DNA from: JAYSFC01 sp041913505
GTDB lineage: Bacteria > Pseudomonadota > Gammaproteobacteria > Burkholderiales > Burkholderiaceae_C
Direction of reading: 5' to 3'
Length of the DNA: 37,252 nt
NCBI GenBank assembly: GCA_041913505.1
Contig: JAYSFC010000019.1
Location: 1 to 37,252, forward strand
Positions 1-9,337 of the stretch are shown one piece after another (the first letter of the stretch is position 1; every line of letters begins with the position of its first letter). The position numbers were made by a program, and so were the translations under genes. Under the pieces are notes generated by a model. It did no database searches and was not told where the DNA came from. It was given only the letters and a program-made list of their open reading frames with translations.

Positions 1-177
1 TACCAGTGGTACGACACGCCCAACATCCGCGTGGGCACCTACAAGGACTTCGAGGTGCTCGCGGGCAAGAACCGCCTGCGCGTGATCGACGCGTTCGGCC
101 TGCAGGACGGGCGCGAGGTGCGCTTCCTGCCCAACGCACGCGCCGGCACGGCGGTGTTCCACTTCGAGCACGACTGA
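1..177 (+). CDS. metW: Methionine biosynthesis protein MetW, 3' end (partial)
   Basis: The window opens inside a gene. Reading from base 1 gives 58 codons ending in TGA at 175-177. The peptide starts YQWYDTPNIRVGTYKDFEVL and ends in FHFEHD, which fits the C-terminus of MetW; the WYDTPN segment and the following KDFE are typical of that family. MetW is a small SAM-methyltransferase-fold protein of about 195 residues that works with the homoserine acyltransferase MetX in methionine synthesis, so roughly the last third is present and metX would be expected just outside the window to the left. The catalytic fold is not in the window, so the call rests on the C-terminal signature only. Confidence 0.8.
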   Translation, partial: YQWYDTPNIRVGTYKDFEVLAGKNRLRVIDAFGLQDGREVRFLPNARAGTAVFHFEHD

Positions 178-232
178 GCCGTCACGCGGGGCGGTTATCG
201 TGTGGCGCTGTTCGCACCACCGGATCCCACCC

Positions 233-1375
233 ATGAAAACCGCCGCCCTGCTGGCTGCCACGCTTGCCACCCTGTTGTCCGCCTGCTCCCTCGGCGGCGC
301 GCGCCCTGGCGCGGCGCCCGCAGCGGACTGGCCGCCCCGGCCCGCGCTGATCGGCCACCGCGGCGCCTCGGCGCTGCGGCCCGAGCACACGCTGGCCTCG
401 TACCAGCAGGCCATCGACGACGGGGCCGACATCATCGAGCCCGACCTCGTGATCACGAAGGACGGTGTGCTCGTCGCGCGCCACGAGAACGCCATCGCCA
501 TCCTGAACGCCGACGGCTCGGTCAAGGAAGCCACGACCAACGTGGCCGAGCATCCCGAGTTCGCCGGCCGCCGCACCACCAAGACCATCGACGGCCGCGC
601 GATCACGGGCTGGTTCGCCGAGGACTTCACGCTCGCCGAACTCAAGACGCTGCGCGCACGTGAGCGCATCCCCGCCATCCGCCCCGCGAACGCGCGCTTC
701 AATGACCAGTTCGAGATCCCCACGCTGCAGGAGGTGATCGACCTGGCCAAGGCGCAGAGCGTGCGCACGGGCCGCACCATCGGCATCTACCCCGAGACCA
801 AGCACCCCACCTACTTCCAGTCCATTGGCCTGCCGCTCGAGGCGCCGCTGCTCGCCACGCTCGAAAAGAACGGCTGGAACCATGCAGGCGCGCCGGTGTT
901 CGTGCAGTCGTTCGAGGTGGCCAACCTGCGCGCCCTGCGCGCGCGCAGCAGCGTGCGCCTGGTGCAGCTCGTGGCGGGCGCCGGCCGCCCCTACGACTTC
1001 GTGGCGCGCGGTGACGCACGCACTTATGCAGACCTCGTCACGCCCGCAGGACTGGCCGAGATCGCCACGTATGCGCAAGGCCTGGGCCCGTCGCTCGGCA
1101 TGGTGCTGCCCGTGGCGCAAGGCGCATTCGGCCAGCCCACGGCGCTCGTGGCCCACGCCCACGCGGCGGGCCTGGTGGTGCATCCCTGGACGCTGCGGCC
1201 CGAAAACGCCTTCCTGCCCGCGCGGCTCAAGAAAGACCCGGTGGTCGATGGCGCCCAGCGCGGCGATGCGCGCGCCGCCATGGACGCCTTCCTCGCCACG
1301 GGCATCGACGGCATCTTCACCGACGACCCGGCCGTGGGCCGTGCGGCCATCGACGCGCGACGCTCTCAACGCTGA
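233..1375 (+). CDS. glpQ: Glycerophosphodiester phosphodiesterase, lipoprotein
   Basis: A 380-residue enzyme expected to hydrolyse glycerophosphodiesters to glycerol 3-phosphate and an alcohol. The start at ATG 233 gives a clean lipoprotein signal with lipobox LSAC and lipidated Cys18; the longer frame from 200 would put 11 extra residues before it. The GDPD fold is visible at once: HRGASALRPEHT (His42, Arg43, Glu51), GADIIEPDL (Glu69 and Asp71, metal ligands) and the second catalytic His84 in LVARHEN. The C-terminus has the usual HPWTLRPEN strand and GIDGIFTDDP motif. The periplasmic GlpQ type is likely from the signal; the protein is probably anchored to a membrane. It stands alone between metW and a repeat element, and I see no clear promoter. 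Confidence 0.92.
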   Translation: MKTAALLAATLATLLSACSLGGARPGAAPAADWPPRPALIGHRGASALRPEHTLASYQQAIDDGADIIEPDLVITKDGVLVARHENAIAILNADGSVKEATTNVAEHPEFAGRRTTKTIDGRAITGWFAEDFTLAELKTLRARERIPAIRPANARFNDQFEIPTLQEVIDLAKAQSVRTGRTIGIYPETKHPTYFQSIGLPLEAPLLATLEKNGWNHAGAPVFVQSFEVANLRALRARSSVRLVQLVAGAGRPYDFVARGDARTYADLVTPAGLAEIATYAQGLGPSLGMVLPVAQGAFGQPTALVAHAHAAGLVVHPWTLRPENAFLPARLKKDPVVDGAQRGDARAAMDAFLATGIDGIFTDDPAVGRAAIDARRSQR

Positions 1376-1440
1376 TTTGCTATTTAAAAGATAGCTATAA
1401 CCGACCTGTAGTAAAGCGCTTCGAGCCGATTTCTCTGAAA
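1376..1440. repeat. Degenerate Comamonadaceae-type intergenic repeat, copy 1
   Basis: Directly after the glpQ stop lies an AT-rich island that begins TTTGCTATTTAAAAGATAGC and continues through AAGCGCTTCGAGCC to ATTTCTCTGAAA. The GCTAT...ATAGC arms can pair, and the order TTGCTAT - TAGCTAT - AAGCGCT - GAGCC - ATTTC matches a repeat I know from Acidovorax-like intergenic regions. Related pieces occur at 13629-13680, 16549-16612 and 18609-18640. It sits between two co-directional genes and may act as a transcript end or processing site; no strong T-tract follows. Confidence 0.6.
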
Positions 1441-1509
1441 ACCGGTGGCGCAAGGCCAGCGCGAGGGCCGCGCAGCCGCTATAACCGGCGTTTTGCACGA
1501 GACGCCCGC

Positions 1510-2319
1510 ATGCCCCAGTTCGCCGCCAACCTGAGCCTGATGTACACCGAGCTGCCCTTCCTCGACCGCTTCGAGGCTGCGGCGCGTGACGGTTTCAAGG
1601 CCGTGGAGTACCTGTTCCCCTACGCCTGGGAGCCCGCCGAGCTGGCCGCGCGGCTGCGCGCCCACGGCCTGCGCCAGGTGTTGTTCAACGCGCCGCCCGC
1701 CGGCCTGGACCGCACCGCGATGGCCGGTGCCTGGGACGCGGGCGAGCGCGGCACGGCGGCGTTGCCCGGGCGCGAGGCCGAGTTCCGCGCCGGTGTGCTC
1801 GAGGCCCTGCGCTACGCCCAGGCACTGGGCTGCCCGCGCATCCACGTGATGGCGGGCCTCCTGCCCGCGGGCCAGGAACGCGAGGCGCTCAAGGACCTGT
1901 GCGTGCGCAACCTGCGCTGGGCCGCAGACCAGGCGGGCGCGCAGGGGTGCGAGGTGCTCATCGAGCCCATCAACCTGCGCGACATGCCGCGCTACTTCTT
2001 GAACCGCCAGGACCACGCGCACGAGCTGCTCGATGCGGTGGACTCGCCCCACCTCAAGGTGCAGATGGACCTGTACCACTGCCAGATCGTCGAGGGGGAC
2101 GTGGCCACCAAGCTGCGCCGCTACCTGCCCACGGGCCGCGTGGCCCATCTGCAGATCGCGGGCGTGCCCGACCGCCACGAGCCCGACCGCGGCGAGCTGT
2201 ACTACCCCTACCTGTTCGGGCTCATCGATGCGCTGGGCTACACGGGCTGGGTCGGCTGCGAGTACCGGCCCGCGGCGGGCACTTCGGCCGGCCTGGGATG
2301 GCGCGACCGGGTTGCATAG
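1510..2319 (+). CDS. hyi: Hydroxypyruvate isomerase family protein (Hyi/OtnI-like)
   Basis: A 269-residue TIM-barrel protein of the xylose isomerase-like superfamily. The N-terminus (PQFAANLSLMYTELPFLDRF) is typical of hydroxypyruvate isomerase, which interconverts hydroxypyruvate and tartronate semialdehyde in glyoxylate use. Putative metal ligands are in place: Glu152 in LIEPIN, Asp187 in QMDLYHCQ, Gln215 in HLQIAG and Glu251 in GCEYRP. The close relative OtnI (2-oxo-tetronate isomerase) shares all of these, so the substrate is not settled. No glyoxylate carboligase (gcl) or tartronate semialdehyde reductase (glxR) gene, the usual partners, is next to it. It is followed by an MCP gene 113 bases downstream, so probably a single-gene unit. 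Confidence 0.82.
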   Translation: MPQFAANLSLMYTELPFLDRFEAAARDGFKAVEYLFPYAWEPAELAARLRAHGLRQVLFNAPPAGLDRTAMAGAWDAGERGTAALPGREAEFRAGVLEALRYAQALGCPRIHVMAGLLPAGQEREALKDLCVRNLRWAADQAGAQGCEVLIEPINLRDMPRYFLNRQDHAHELLDAVDSPHLKVQMDLYHCQIVEGDVATKLRRYLPTGRVAHLQIAGVPDRHEPDRGELYYPYLFGLIDALGYTGWVGCEYRPAAGTSAGLGWRDRVA

Positions 2320-2432
2320 TCCGTGCAATTGCGTAAGGGAATGCGTTAATAAATGTAACCATTGCTCCCGCTAGAGTGGGGACAGGCCGGGACTCCATCG
2401 GCCGTTCGCATTTCTTGCAGGAGACAAAACGC

Positions 2433-4418
2433 ATGGCCCCATCCTCTGCCAACAACCGTTCGGTGGCGCGCCAAGTCACGCTCATGGCAATCGGCCTGGT
2501 GGCCTTGGTGATGCTGGTGGTGGGCCTGGCCATCGCCGTGCTGACCGAGCGCAACACGCGCGCACAGGTCGTGCGCAGCGTGGGCGACACCGCGCAGAGC
2601 GTGGCCCAGTCCATCGATGCGGCCGACAGCACCAACCGCGAGCTCGTGCAGCTCACCATGAAGGGCTTTCTGCGCTACTTCGAGGCCACCATGCAGCTCG
2701 ACGAGGCCTCGGGCGAGCTGCGCAGCTATGGCGCGCTCGTCAACGAGGACTACGGCTCGGTCGACAAGTTCGCCAACGAAACCGGCGGCATCGCCACCGT
2801 GTTCGCCAAGAAGGGCGACGACTTCATCCGCATCACCACCTCGGTCAAGAACGACAAGGGCGAGCGCCAGCAGGGCACGCTGCTCGAGCGCGACAGCCCC
2901 GCCTACGCCAAGGTCCGCGCCGGCCAGCCCTACGTGGGCCGCACCGTGGTGAACGGCAAACCCTATATGGGCTACTACCTGCCCACCAAGGACGCGGCGG
3001 GCCAGGTGATCGCGCTGCTGTTCATCGGCAACGACATCAGCGTGTTCGAGGGCATGCTCGACAAGCAGGTCGCGCAGACGCGCTTCTTCGAGCACGGCGG
3101 CACCTACGTGATCGATCCGCGCCAGTCGCCGGCCGAAGCCGTGTTTGTGGCCCATCCCTCGGCGCGCGGCAAGAAGGTGCTCGACGCCTACCCGCAGGCC
3201 AAGGAGTTCTTCGCCGCGCTGGCCGGCGCCGAGGACGGCTTCGTGCGCCATGCCGCGCCCGTGCTGGGCGGTGACAGCGAAGACCCCTGGGCCCTGGTGC
3301 GCAAGACGGCCGGCGGCTGGTGGGTGGTGGCCGAGGTGCCCGACGGCGAAGCCATGGCGGGCCAAAAACGCATCACCTGGGCCGTGTGGGGCCTCATGGC
3401 GCTGGCCGTGGCGCTGCTCACCGTGGGGCTGTTCGTGATGCTGCGCCGCGGCGTGAGCCGGCCGCTGCGCGAGCTCACGCAGGCCATCACGCTGGTGGCC
3501 CAGGGTGACCTCACCGAGGCCTTTCGCACCACGCGGCGCGATGAGATCGGCGCGCTCGTGCAGGAGGTGGAGGGCATGCGCCAGCGCTACCTGCAGATGC
3601 TGCACCAGGTGCGCACGGCGGTGGACAGCATCACCACGGCCAGCGCCGAGATCGCCAGCGGCAACCAGGATCTTTCCTCCCGCACCGAGGCCACGGCCAG
3701 CAGCCTGGCGCAGACCGCACAGAGCATGGAGCAGCTCACGGCCACCGTGCGCCAGTCGGCCGACGCCGCGCGCCAGGCCAACCAGCTCGCGAGCTCCGCC
3801 GCCGAGGTGGCCGCGCGCGGCGGCCGCGTGGTGGGCGAGGTGGTCACGACCATGGGCGACATCAACCAGAGCAGCCGCAAGATCGCCGACATCATCGGCG
3901 TGATCGACGGCATTGCGTTCCAGACCAACATCCTGGCACTGAATGCAGCCGTGGAAGCGGCGCGTGCGGGCGAGCAGGGCCGGGGCTTTGCCGTGGTGGC
4001 GGGCGAGGTGCGCAGCCTCGCGCAGCGCAGCGCCGAGGCGGCCAAGGAGATCAAGCAGCTCATCGGCGCCTCGGTCGAGAAGGTGGAATCGGGCGCGCGC
4101 CTCGTGCAGAACGCGGGCACGACCATGGACGAGATCGTGGGATCGGTGCAGCGCGTGGGCGACATCATCGGCGAGATCACGGCCGCCGCGTCCGAGCAGT
4201 CGGACGGCATCGGCCAGGTGAACCAAGCCGTGAACCAGCTCGACCAGATGACGCAGCAGAACGCCGCGCTCGTCGAGGAATCCGCCGCCGCCGCGCAGAG
4301 CCTGCGCGACCAGGCCACGCGGCTCGTGGGTGCCGTGCGTGTGTTCAAGCTCACCGAGCCCGCCGGGGGCGCCGCCGCCGCGCTGCTCACGCACGAGGCC
4401 GTGCCCGGCACGGCCTGA
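2433..4418 (+). CDS. Methyl-accepting chemotaxis protein with Cache-type sensor
   Basis: A 661-residue chemoreceptor. Start ATG 2433 is set by the GGAG at 2420-2423. Residues about 15-37 form TM1; a large periplasmic part to about 313 resembles a Cache 3/Cache 2 fusion (GYYLPTKDAAGQVIALLFIG). TM2 is about 315-337, then HAMP (RPLRELTQAI, QGDLTEAF) and a long helical signalling domain. The conserved hairpin tip lies at about 494-530 (AFQTNILALNAAVEAARAGE, then QGRGFAVVAGEVRSLA), where CheA and CheW dock. The C-terminus ends EAVPGTA with no CheR/CheB tether pentapeptide such as NWETF, so adaptation enzymes would act without a tether. The ligand cannot be told from sequence; Cache sensors often bind small carboxylates or amino acids. 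Confidence 0.93.
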   Translation: MAPSSANNRSVARQVTLMAIGLVALVMLVVGLAIAVLTERNTRAQVVRSVGDTAQSVAQSIDAADSTNRELVQLTMKGFLRYFEATMQLDEASGELRSYGALVNEDYGSVDKFANETGGIATVFAKKGDDFIRITTSVKNDKGERQQGTLLERDSPAYAKVRAGQPYVGRTVVNGKPYMGYYLPTKDAAGQVIALLFIGNDISVFEGMLDKQVAQTRFFEHGGTYVIDPRQSPAEAVFVAHPSARGKKVLDAYPQAKEFFAALAGAEDGFVRHAAPVLGGDSEDPWALVRKTAGGWWVVAEVPDGEAMAGQKRITWAVWGLMALAVALLTVGLFVMLRRGVSRPLRELTQAITLVAQGDLTEAFRTTRRDEIGALVQEVEGMRQRYLQMLHQVRTAVDSITTASAEIASGNQDLSSRTEATASSLAQTAQSMEQLTATVRQSADAARQANQLASSAAEVAARGGRVVGEVVTTMGDINQSSRKIADIIGVIDGIAFQTNILALNAAVEAARAGEQGRGFAVVAGEVRSLAQRSAEAAKEIKQLIGASVEKVESGARLVQNAGTTMDEIVGSVQRVGDIIGEITAAASEQSDGIGQVNQAVNQLDQMTQQNAALVEESAAAAQSLRDQATRLVGAVRVFKLTEPAGGAAAALLTHEAVPGTA

Positions 4419-4510
4419 GCGGCTTGCGTGGCGGCGCGCGGACAATTGCCGCCGCAGGGGGTGTGGCTCGGGCATACTGGCTGCTGGACAGGCCCTGACC
4501 CCGATGCTCC

Positions 4511-5728
4511 ATGCACGCTGACGTTTTCACCATGATTTCGATGATCATCGTATGTTCGGTGGTCATGGCCGGCGCATTGGCGATCGTGGGCTGGGGGCAG
4601 CGCCGCGAGGGCATGGGCTGGTGGGCCATGGGGCTGCTGCTGCACTCGCTGGGGTTCGTGGCGCTGAGCCTGCGGGGGCGCGTGCCGGACATGCTGTCCA
4701 TCGTGGTGGGCAATGCGCTCATCACGGCGGCGCTGGCCGCCCTGCTCGGGGCCGTGCACGAGTTCCAGGGCCGGCTCTTGCCCCGCTGGAAAATGGCGCT
4801 GCCGGTGGGGTTCATGGCGCTGGCGTTTTCGCTCCTGCTGGATCAATACGCCGTGCGCGTGGTGCTGGCCTGCGTGGTGTACTCGGTGCAGATCGGCCTG
4901 GTGCTGTGGGCGCTGCGCTCGCCCAGACATCCCGTGCCGGGGCGTGGCGTGGTGCTGCTGACGGTGGGGCTCGGGTTGCAGGTGTGCGTGCTGGTTTTTC
5001 GCGCGGCCGCGACGCTGTGGGGGAGCGGGCAGGCTGCGAGCTTGCTGCAAAGCGGCACGGTGCAGAGCTTCGCCTTTCTCGGCTCCTTCGTGACGGTGCT
5101 CACGGCGTCGCTGGGGTTCGTCTTCATGTACCGGGACCGTTTCGACGATGGCAACCGCCGCATGGCGGCCGTGGATTCGCTCACGGGCGCGGCCAACCGC
5201 CGCGCCATCGTCCTGGCGCTCGACCGTGACGTGGCGCGCGCCGTGCGCATGCGCGAGCCGCTGGCGCTCCTGATGGTGGACATCGACCATTTCAAGCGCG
5301 TCAACGATGCATACGGCCATCTGGCCGGCGACCGGGTGCTGTGCCATGTGGTGGATGTGCTGCGCGAGCGCGTGCGCACGCAGGACATGGTGGGCCGCTA
5401 CGGCGGAGAGGAATTCCTCGTGCTGCTGCCCGACACGGGCCTGCAGGGCGCCGCGGAGCTCGCGCGCCAGCTTTGCCGCAGCATCGAGCAATCGCCCTGC
5501 CCATGGGAGGGCCAGGCGTTGCCGGTCACGGCGAGCATCGGCGTCTTCGGCGGGCGCCTGGAGAGCGGCGACAGCTGGGACATGCTGATCGATGCCGCCG
5601 ACCGCGCCCTGTACCTGGCCAAGCAGAACGGCCGCAACCGCGTTGAGACCGTGGCCGATCTGCGCCGGCTGGCGTCGCCTCCGCCGCTGCGGGACAATCC
5701 GGAAACCCTTCCGTCGGCCGCGCACTGA
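4511..5728 (+). CDS. Membrane-bound GGDEF diguanylate cyclase
   Basis: A 405-residue protein expected to make cyclic di-GMP from two GTP. The N-terminal 210 or so residues hold a run of hydrophobic helices (for example MISMIIVCSVVMAGALAIV, and further segments at 50-75, 90-150 and 180-205), an unassigned integral membrane sensor. The GGDEF domain follows DSLTGAANRR. The active site GGEEF is at 298-302 and the product-inhibition site RxxD is intact as RTQD at 289-292, exactly five residues upstream, so feedback inhibition is expected. There is no EAL domain. ATG 4511 was chosen; ATG 4532 (MISMI) is a possible alternative. A second diguanylate cyclase of different architecture lies at 16621-17763. 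Confidence 0.93.
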   Translation: MHADVFTMISMIIVCSVVMAGALAIVGWGQRREGMGWWAMGLLLHSLGFVALSLRGRVPDMLSIVVGNALITAALAALLGAVHEFQGRLLPRWKMALPVGFMALAFSLLLDQYAVRVVLACVVYSVQIGLVLWALRSPRHPVPGRGVVLLTVGLGLQVCVLVFRAAATLWGSGQAASLLQSGTVQSFAFLGSFVTVLTASLGFVFMYRDRFDDGNRRMAAVDSLTGAANRRAIVLALDRDVARAVRMREPLALLMVDIDHFKRVNDAYGHLAGDRVLCHVVDVLRERVRTQDMVGRYGGEEFLVLLPDTGLQGAAELARQLCRSIEQSPCPWEGQALPVTASIGVFGGRLESGDSWDMLIDAADRALYLAKQNGRNRVETVADLRRLASPPPLRDNPETLPSAAH

Positions 5729-5784
5729 GGGCTTGCCACCGTGCCGCCGGCCGTGCCCGCGACCCTTCCCCTGAGGACCCGTCC

Positions 5785-7251
5785 ATGAACGCCCGCATTC
5801 CCACCCCCGTGCTCCAGAGCGCCGAGGCGCTCGAACAGGTCAGCCGTACCTGGGATGACAGCATCCTGCCTCAGCTGACCGACTACATCCGCATTCCCGC
5901 CAAGTCGCCCCTGTTCGCGCCCGACTGGGCCCAGCAGGGCCTGCTCGACACGGTGTTGCGCAACGCCGCCGCCTGGGTGGAGGCGCAGAAAGTGGCGGGC
6001 CTCACGCTCGAGATCGTGCGCCTGCCGGGCCGCACGCCGGTGCTGTTCTTCGAGGTGGCGGCCACCCAGGCGCAGTCCACGCAGACCGTGCTCATGTACG
6101 GCCACCTCGACAAGCAGCCCGAGTTCGAGGGCTGGCGCAAGGACCTCGGCCCCTGGACACCCAAGTACGAGGACGGCAAGCTCTACGGCCGGGGCGGCGC
6201 CGACGATGGCTACGCCGTCTACGCCAGCATCGCGGCCGTGCAGGAACTCAAGCGCCAGAACGTGCCGCATCCGCGCATCGTGGGCCTGATCGAGACCTGC
6301 GAGGAAAGCGGCTCGGCCGACCTGCTGCCCTATATCGATGCCCTGCGCGGCCGCCTGGGCGACGTGGCCCTCGTGATCTGCCTGGACAGCGGCGCGGGCA
6401 ACTACGACCAGCTGTGGCTCACGACGAGCCTGCGCGGCATGGCCAGCGGCACGCTCAAGGTGGAGATCCTTACCGAAGGCGTGCACTCGGGCGATTCGTC
6501 CGGCCTCGTGCCCTCGTCGTTCCGCATCATGCGCCAGGTGCTCGACCGGCTCGAGGACTCGGCCACGGGCCGCCTGCTGCCCGCGAGCTTCCACTGCGAG
6601 GTGCCGCCCGAGCGTCTGACCCAGGCGCGTGCCACGGCCGCCATCCTGGGCGAAGAGGTGTACCGGCGCTTCCCCTGGGCGCACTACGATTGCGGCGGCT
6701 CCACGGTCTTCGCCCTGCCCACCACCACCGACCCAACCGAAGCGCTGCTGCGCCGCACCTGGGAGCCCACGCTCAGCGTGACCGGCGCCGAGGGCTTTCC
6801 CACGCTGCAGAACGCTGGCAATGTGCTGCGGCCCTACACGGCCTTCAAGCTCAGCCTGCGCCTGCCGCCCCTGGTGGACGCTGCGCGGTGCGTGCAGGAG
6901 ATGAAGGCGCTGCTGGAGGACAACGCGCCCTACCAGGCTCGCGTCACGTTCGAGACCGCCAGCGCGGCCAGCGGCTGGAACGCACCCGCGATCGCACCGT
7001 GGTTCGAGGGCGCGCTCAACGCCGCGAGCCAGGCGCACTTCGGCGCGCCCTGCGGCTACATCGGCCAGGGCGGCACCATCCCGCTCATGAACATGCTGAG
7101 CCAGGGCTTCCCGCAGGCGCAGATGATGGTCTGCGGCGTGCTGGGGCCCAAGAGCAACGCGCACGGCCCCAACGAATTCCTGCACGTGCCCTACGCCAAG
7201 AAGCTCACGGCCGCCGTGGCCCAGGTCATCGCGGCGCTGCCCGCTGTTTGA
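5785..7251 (+). CDS. M20 family metallopeptidase (dipeptidase/carnosinase-like)
   Basis: A 488-residue di-zinc peptidase of the M20 family. All metal and catalytic positions can be placed: His107 and Asp109 in YGHLDKQP, bridging Asp140 in GRGGADDG, general base Glu173 and ligand Glu174 in ETCEESGS, Asp201 in CLDSGAGN, and His460 in NAHGPNEF. The lid/dimerisation domain lies between about 215 and 390 (EGVHSGDSSG). The N-terminus has no signal peptide, so it is cytoplasmic. The family cleaves dipeptides such as carnosine-like or Xaa-Gly substrates; the exact substrate is unknown. The start follows a CTGAGGA ribosome-binding site. The next gene begins 4 bases after this stop, so the two are co-transcribed. 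Confidence 0.9.
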   Translation: MNARIPTPVLQSAEALEQVSRTWDDSILPQLTDYIRIPAKSPLFAPDWAQQGLLDTVLRNAAAWVEAQKVAGLTLEIVRLPGRTPVLFFEVAATQAQSTQTVLMYGHLDKQPEFEGWRKDLGPWTPKYEDGKLYGRGGADDGYAVYASIAAVQELKRQNVPHPRIVGLIETCEESGSADLLPYIDALRGRLGDVALVICLDSGAGNYDQLWLTTSLRGMASGTLKVEILTEGVHSGDSSGLVPSSFRIMRQVLDRLEDSATGRLLPASFHCEVPPERLTQARATAAILGEEVYRRFPWAHYDCGGSTVFALPTTTDPTEALLRRTWEPTLSVTGAEGFPTLQNAGNVLRPYTAFKLSLRLPPLVDAARCVQEMKALLEDNAPYQARVTFETASAASGWNAPAIAPWFEGALNAASQAHFGAPCGYIGQGGTIPLMNMLSQGFPQAQMMVCGVLGPKSNAHGPNEFLHVPYAKKLTAAVAQVIAALPAV

Positions 7252-7255
7252 ATCC

Positions 7256-8152
7256 ATGACCGAGACGCTCGCCAGCCTGCTGATCACCTTCACCGCCAGC
7301 GATGGCGAGAACCTCGCCGTGCAGGACTGGCCGCTCGCCGGACCGGCGCGCGCCACCGTGCTCATCGTGCACGGCCTTGGCGAGCACGTGGGCCGCTACG
7401 ACGCGCTCGCGCGCCGGCTCAACGGCTGGGGCTACGCGGTGCGCGGCTACGACCAGTACGGCCATGGCGAATCGGGCGGGCCGCGTGGCGGGCTCACCTC
7501 GGACACGCGGCTGCTCGACGACTTGGCCGACCTGGTGGACGCCACGCGCGCGCGCATGCCCGCCGGCCAACCGCTCGTGCTGCTGGGCCACAGCATGGGC
7601 GGGCTCGTGGCGGCGCGCTTTGTGGCCCTCGGCCTGCGGCGGGCGGATGCGCTCGTGCTGTCCTCGCCCGCGCTCGACCCGGGCCTGAGCGCGGTGCAGA
7701 AATGCCTCGTCGCCACACTGCCGCGCATCGCGCCCAACCTGCGCGTGGGCAATGGGCTCGATGTGCAGTACCTCTCGCACGATCCGGCCGTGCCGTTGGC
7801 CTACCTCGCCGATCCGCTGTGCCATGACCGCATCAGCGCGCGGCTGGCGCGCTTCATCGCCGAGGGCGGCCCCGCCACCGTGGCGCAGGCGCCGCACTGG
7901 ACGGTGCCTACGCTGCTGATGTGGGCCGGCGCGGACCGCCTCGTGAACCCCGCGGGCAGCCGCGCCTTCGCGGCCGCCGCGCCGCGGGCCTGCGTGCAGG
8001 CGTACGGCTTCGAGCCCCTGTTCCACGAACTCTTCAACGAAAGCGCGGAGCTGGCCGACCCGGTGTTCGAGATGCTGCAGCGCTGGCTGGCCGCACGGTG
8101 CCCGGCGGCCGCGGCGCCGCAGGCCACGAGGCCCCTGGCGCAGCCCGCCTGA
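7256..8152 (+). CDS. Alpha/beta hydrolase, monoacylglycerol lipase-like
   Basis: A 298-residue serine hydrolase of the Hydrolase_4 (lysophospholipase/monoglyceride lipase) group. The signature VHGLGEHVGRY near residue 40 is characteristic. The catalytic triad can be assigned as Ser113 in GHSMGG, Asp227 in WAGADRLV and His257 in FEPLFHELFNE, the last with the HE(L/I)xNE context typical of bacterial monoglyceride lipases. No signal peptide is seen. It is coupled to the M20 peptidase (4-base gap), though no shared pathway is obvious. Its stop lies only 9 bases from that of the convergent MFS gene, leaving no room for a separate terminator. Substrate: likely a monoacylglycerol or short ester, by family only. 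Confidence 0.88.
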   Translation: MTETLASLLITFTASDGENLAVQDWPLAGPARATVLIVHGLGEHVGRYDALARRLNGWGYAVRGYDQYGHGESGGPRGGLTSDTRLLDDLADLVDATRARMPAGQPLVLLGHSMGGLVAARFVALGLRRADALVLSSPALDPGLSAVQKCLVATLPRIAPNLRVGNGLDVQYLSHDPAVPLAYLADPLCHDRISARLARFIAEGGPATVAQAPHWTVPTLLMWAGADRLVNPAGSRAFAAAAPRACVQAYGFEPLFHELFNESAELADPVFEMLQRWLAARCPAAAAPQATRPLAQPA

Positions 8153-8161
8153 AAGTGGTGG

Positions 8162-9337
8162 TCAGCCGGGCAGTGGCTCGCGCTGGCGCATCGCCAGCCA
8201 CAACAGCGCCAGGCCCGTGAGGCCGATCGGCAGCAGCGAGCCCCAGTTCAGCAGCGTCCAGCCCTGCGTGGTCACGAGCGCGCCCGAGGCGAACGAGGTC
8301 AGCGCCATGGTGGCGAAGACGCAGAAGTTGATGGCCGCCTGGGCGCGGTCTTTTTCCTCGGGCCGGTAGGACTGCAGGGCCAGCGCGGTGCTGCCCGTGA
8401 ACAGGAAGTTCCAGCCCACGCCGAGCAGGAACAGCGCGACGACGAAGCGCTCGAGCTCTACCCCCGACAGCGCCACGGCCACGCAGGCTGCGTTGAGCAG
8501 CACGCCCGCGCCCATGACGCGCAGCACCCCGAAGCGCTTGATGAGATGGCCGGTGAAGAACCCTGGCGCGAACATGCCGATCACGTGCCATTCGAGTACG
8601 AAGGCCGCGTCGCCGAACGCATAGCCGCACACCTGCATGGCCAGCGGCGTGGCGGCCATGAGCAGGTTCATCACGCCGTAGCCCAGCGCCGCCCCCAGCG
8701 TGGCCACGAGGAAGGCGGGCTCGCGCAGCAACTGGGCCACGCTGCGCCCGCTGGGGGCGCTGGCGGCCGCGCGCGGCGGCGGCGCCTCGAAGCGGATGGC
8801 CGCCATGCAGACCATGGACAGCAGCGCCACCGCCGCCAGCGCCACATAGGCCCCGGCAAAGGGCACGGACAGCAGCGTGCGCGTGTGGCTGGCCAGGTTG
8901 GGGCCGGCCACGGCGCCCAGCAGGCCGCCCGCGAGCACCAGTGAAATGGCCTTGTCGCGGAAGGCGGGCGCGGCCAGCTCGGCGGCGGCAAAGCGGTACA
9001 GCTGCCCGTTGGCGCTGTAGTAGCCCGCCACCACCGTGGCCGCGCACAGCAGCCAGAAGCTGCCGCTCCACACCGCCAGCGCGCCCAGCAGCGCCGAGCC
9101 CAGCGCCACCGCCAGCCCGATCTGGAACGACACCTGCCGCCCCCAGCGCTGCTGCGTGCGCGCCACCAGCCCGGTGGCCAGTGCACCGCCCACCACGTAG
9201 CCCATGACCGGCAAGGTGGCCATCCAGCCATAAGGCGCCAGTTGCAGGCCGACCAGGCCGTTGATGGCGATGAAGACGACGTTGTTGGTCAGGAAAAGGC
9301 CCTGGCAGAGCGCCAGCAGCCACAGATTCTTGTTCAT
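8162..9337 (-). CDS. MFS transporter
   Basis: A 391-residue, twelve-helix major facilitator protein of unknown substrate. The start at 9337 gives MNKNLWLLALCQGLFLTNN, which places TM1 at the very N-terminus as expected; a longer form from ATG 9373 would add MDDCCACSPGPP, which has no homology character, although AGGCAGG precedes it. An ARTQQRWGRQ loop follows TM2 (MFS motif A position, degenerate). A cytoplasmic loop near the middle carries AAPSGRSVAQLLREP, followed by the second six-helix bundle. It is divergent from ubiU; the FNR-like site at 9411-9424 lies 74-87 bases upstream of this start and could influence it too. Confidence 0.88.
   Translation of the reverse strand: MNKNLWLLALCQGLFLTNNVVFIAINGLVGLQLAPYGWMATLPVMGYVVGGALATGLVARTQQRWGRQVSFQIGLAVALGSALLGALAVWSGSFWLLCAATVVAGYYSANGQLYRFAAAELAAPAFRDKAISLVLAGGLLGAVAGPNLASHTRTLLSVPFAGAYVALAAVALLSMVCMAAIRFEAPPPRAAASAPSGRSVAQLLREPAFLVATLGAALGYGVMNLLMAATPLAMQVCGYAFGDAAFVLEWHVIGMFAPGFFTGHLIKRFGVLRVMGAGVLLNAACVAVALSGVELERFVVALFLLGVGWNFLFTGSTALALQSYRPEEKDRAQAAINFCVFATMALTSFASGALVTTQGWTLLNWGSLLPIGLTGLALLWLAMRQREPLPG

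Noticed and set aside
2346..4475. Leftward 709-codon frame opposite the chemoreceptor
   Set aside because: Antisense shadow with no recognisable motif; the chemoreceptor frame carries all expected domains.
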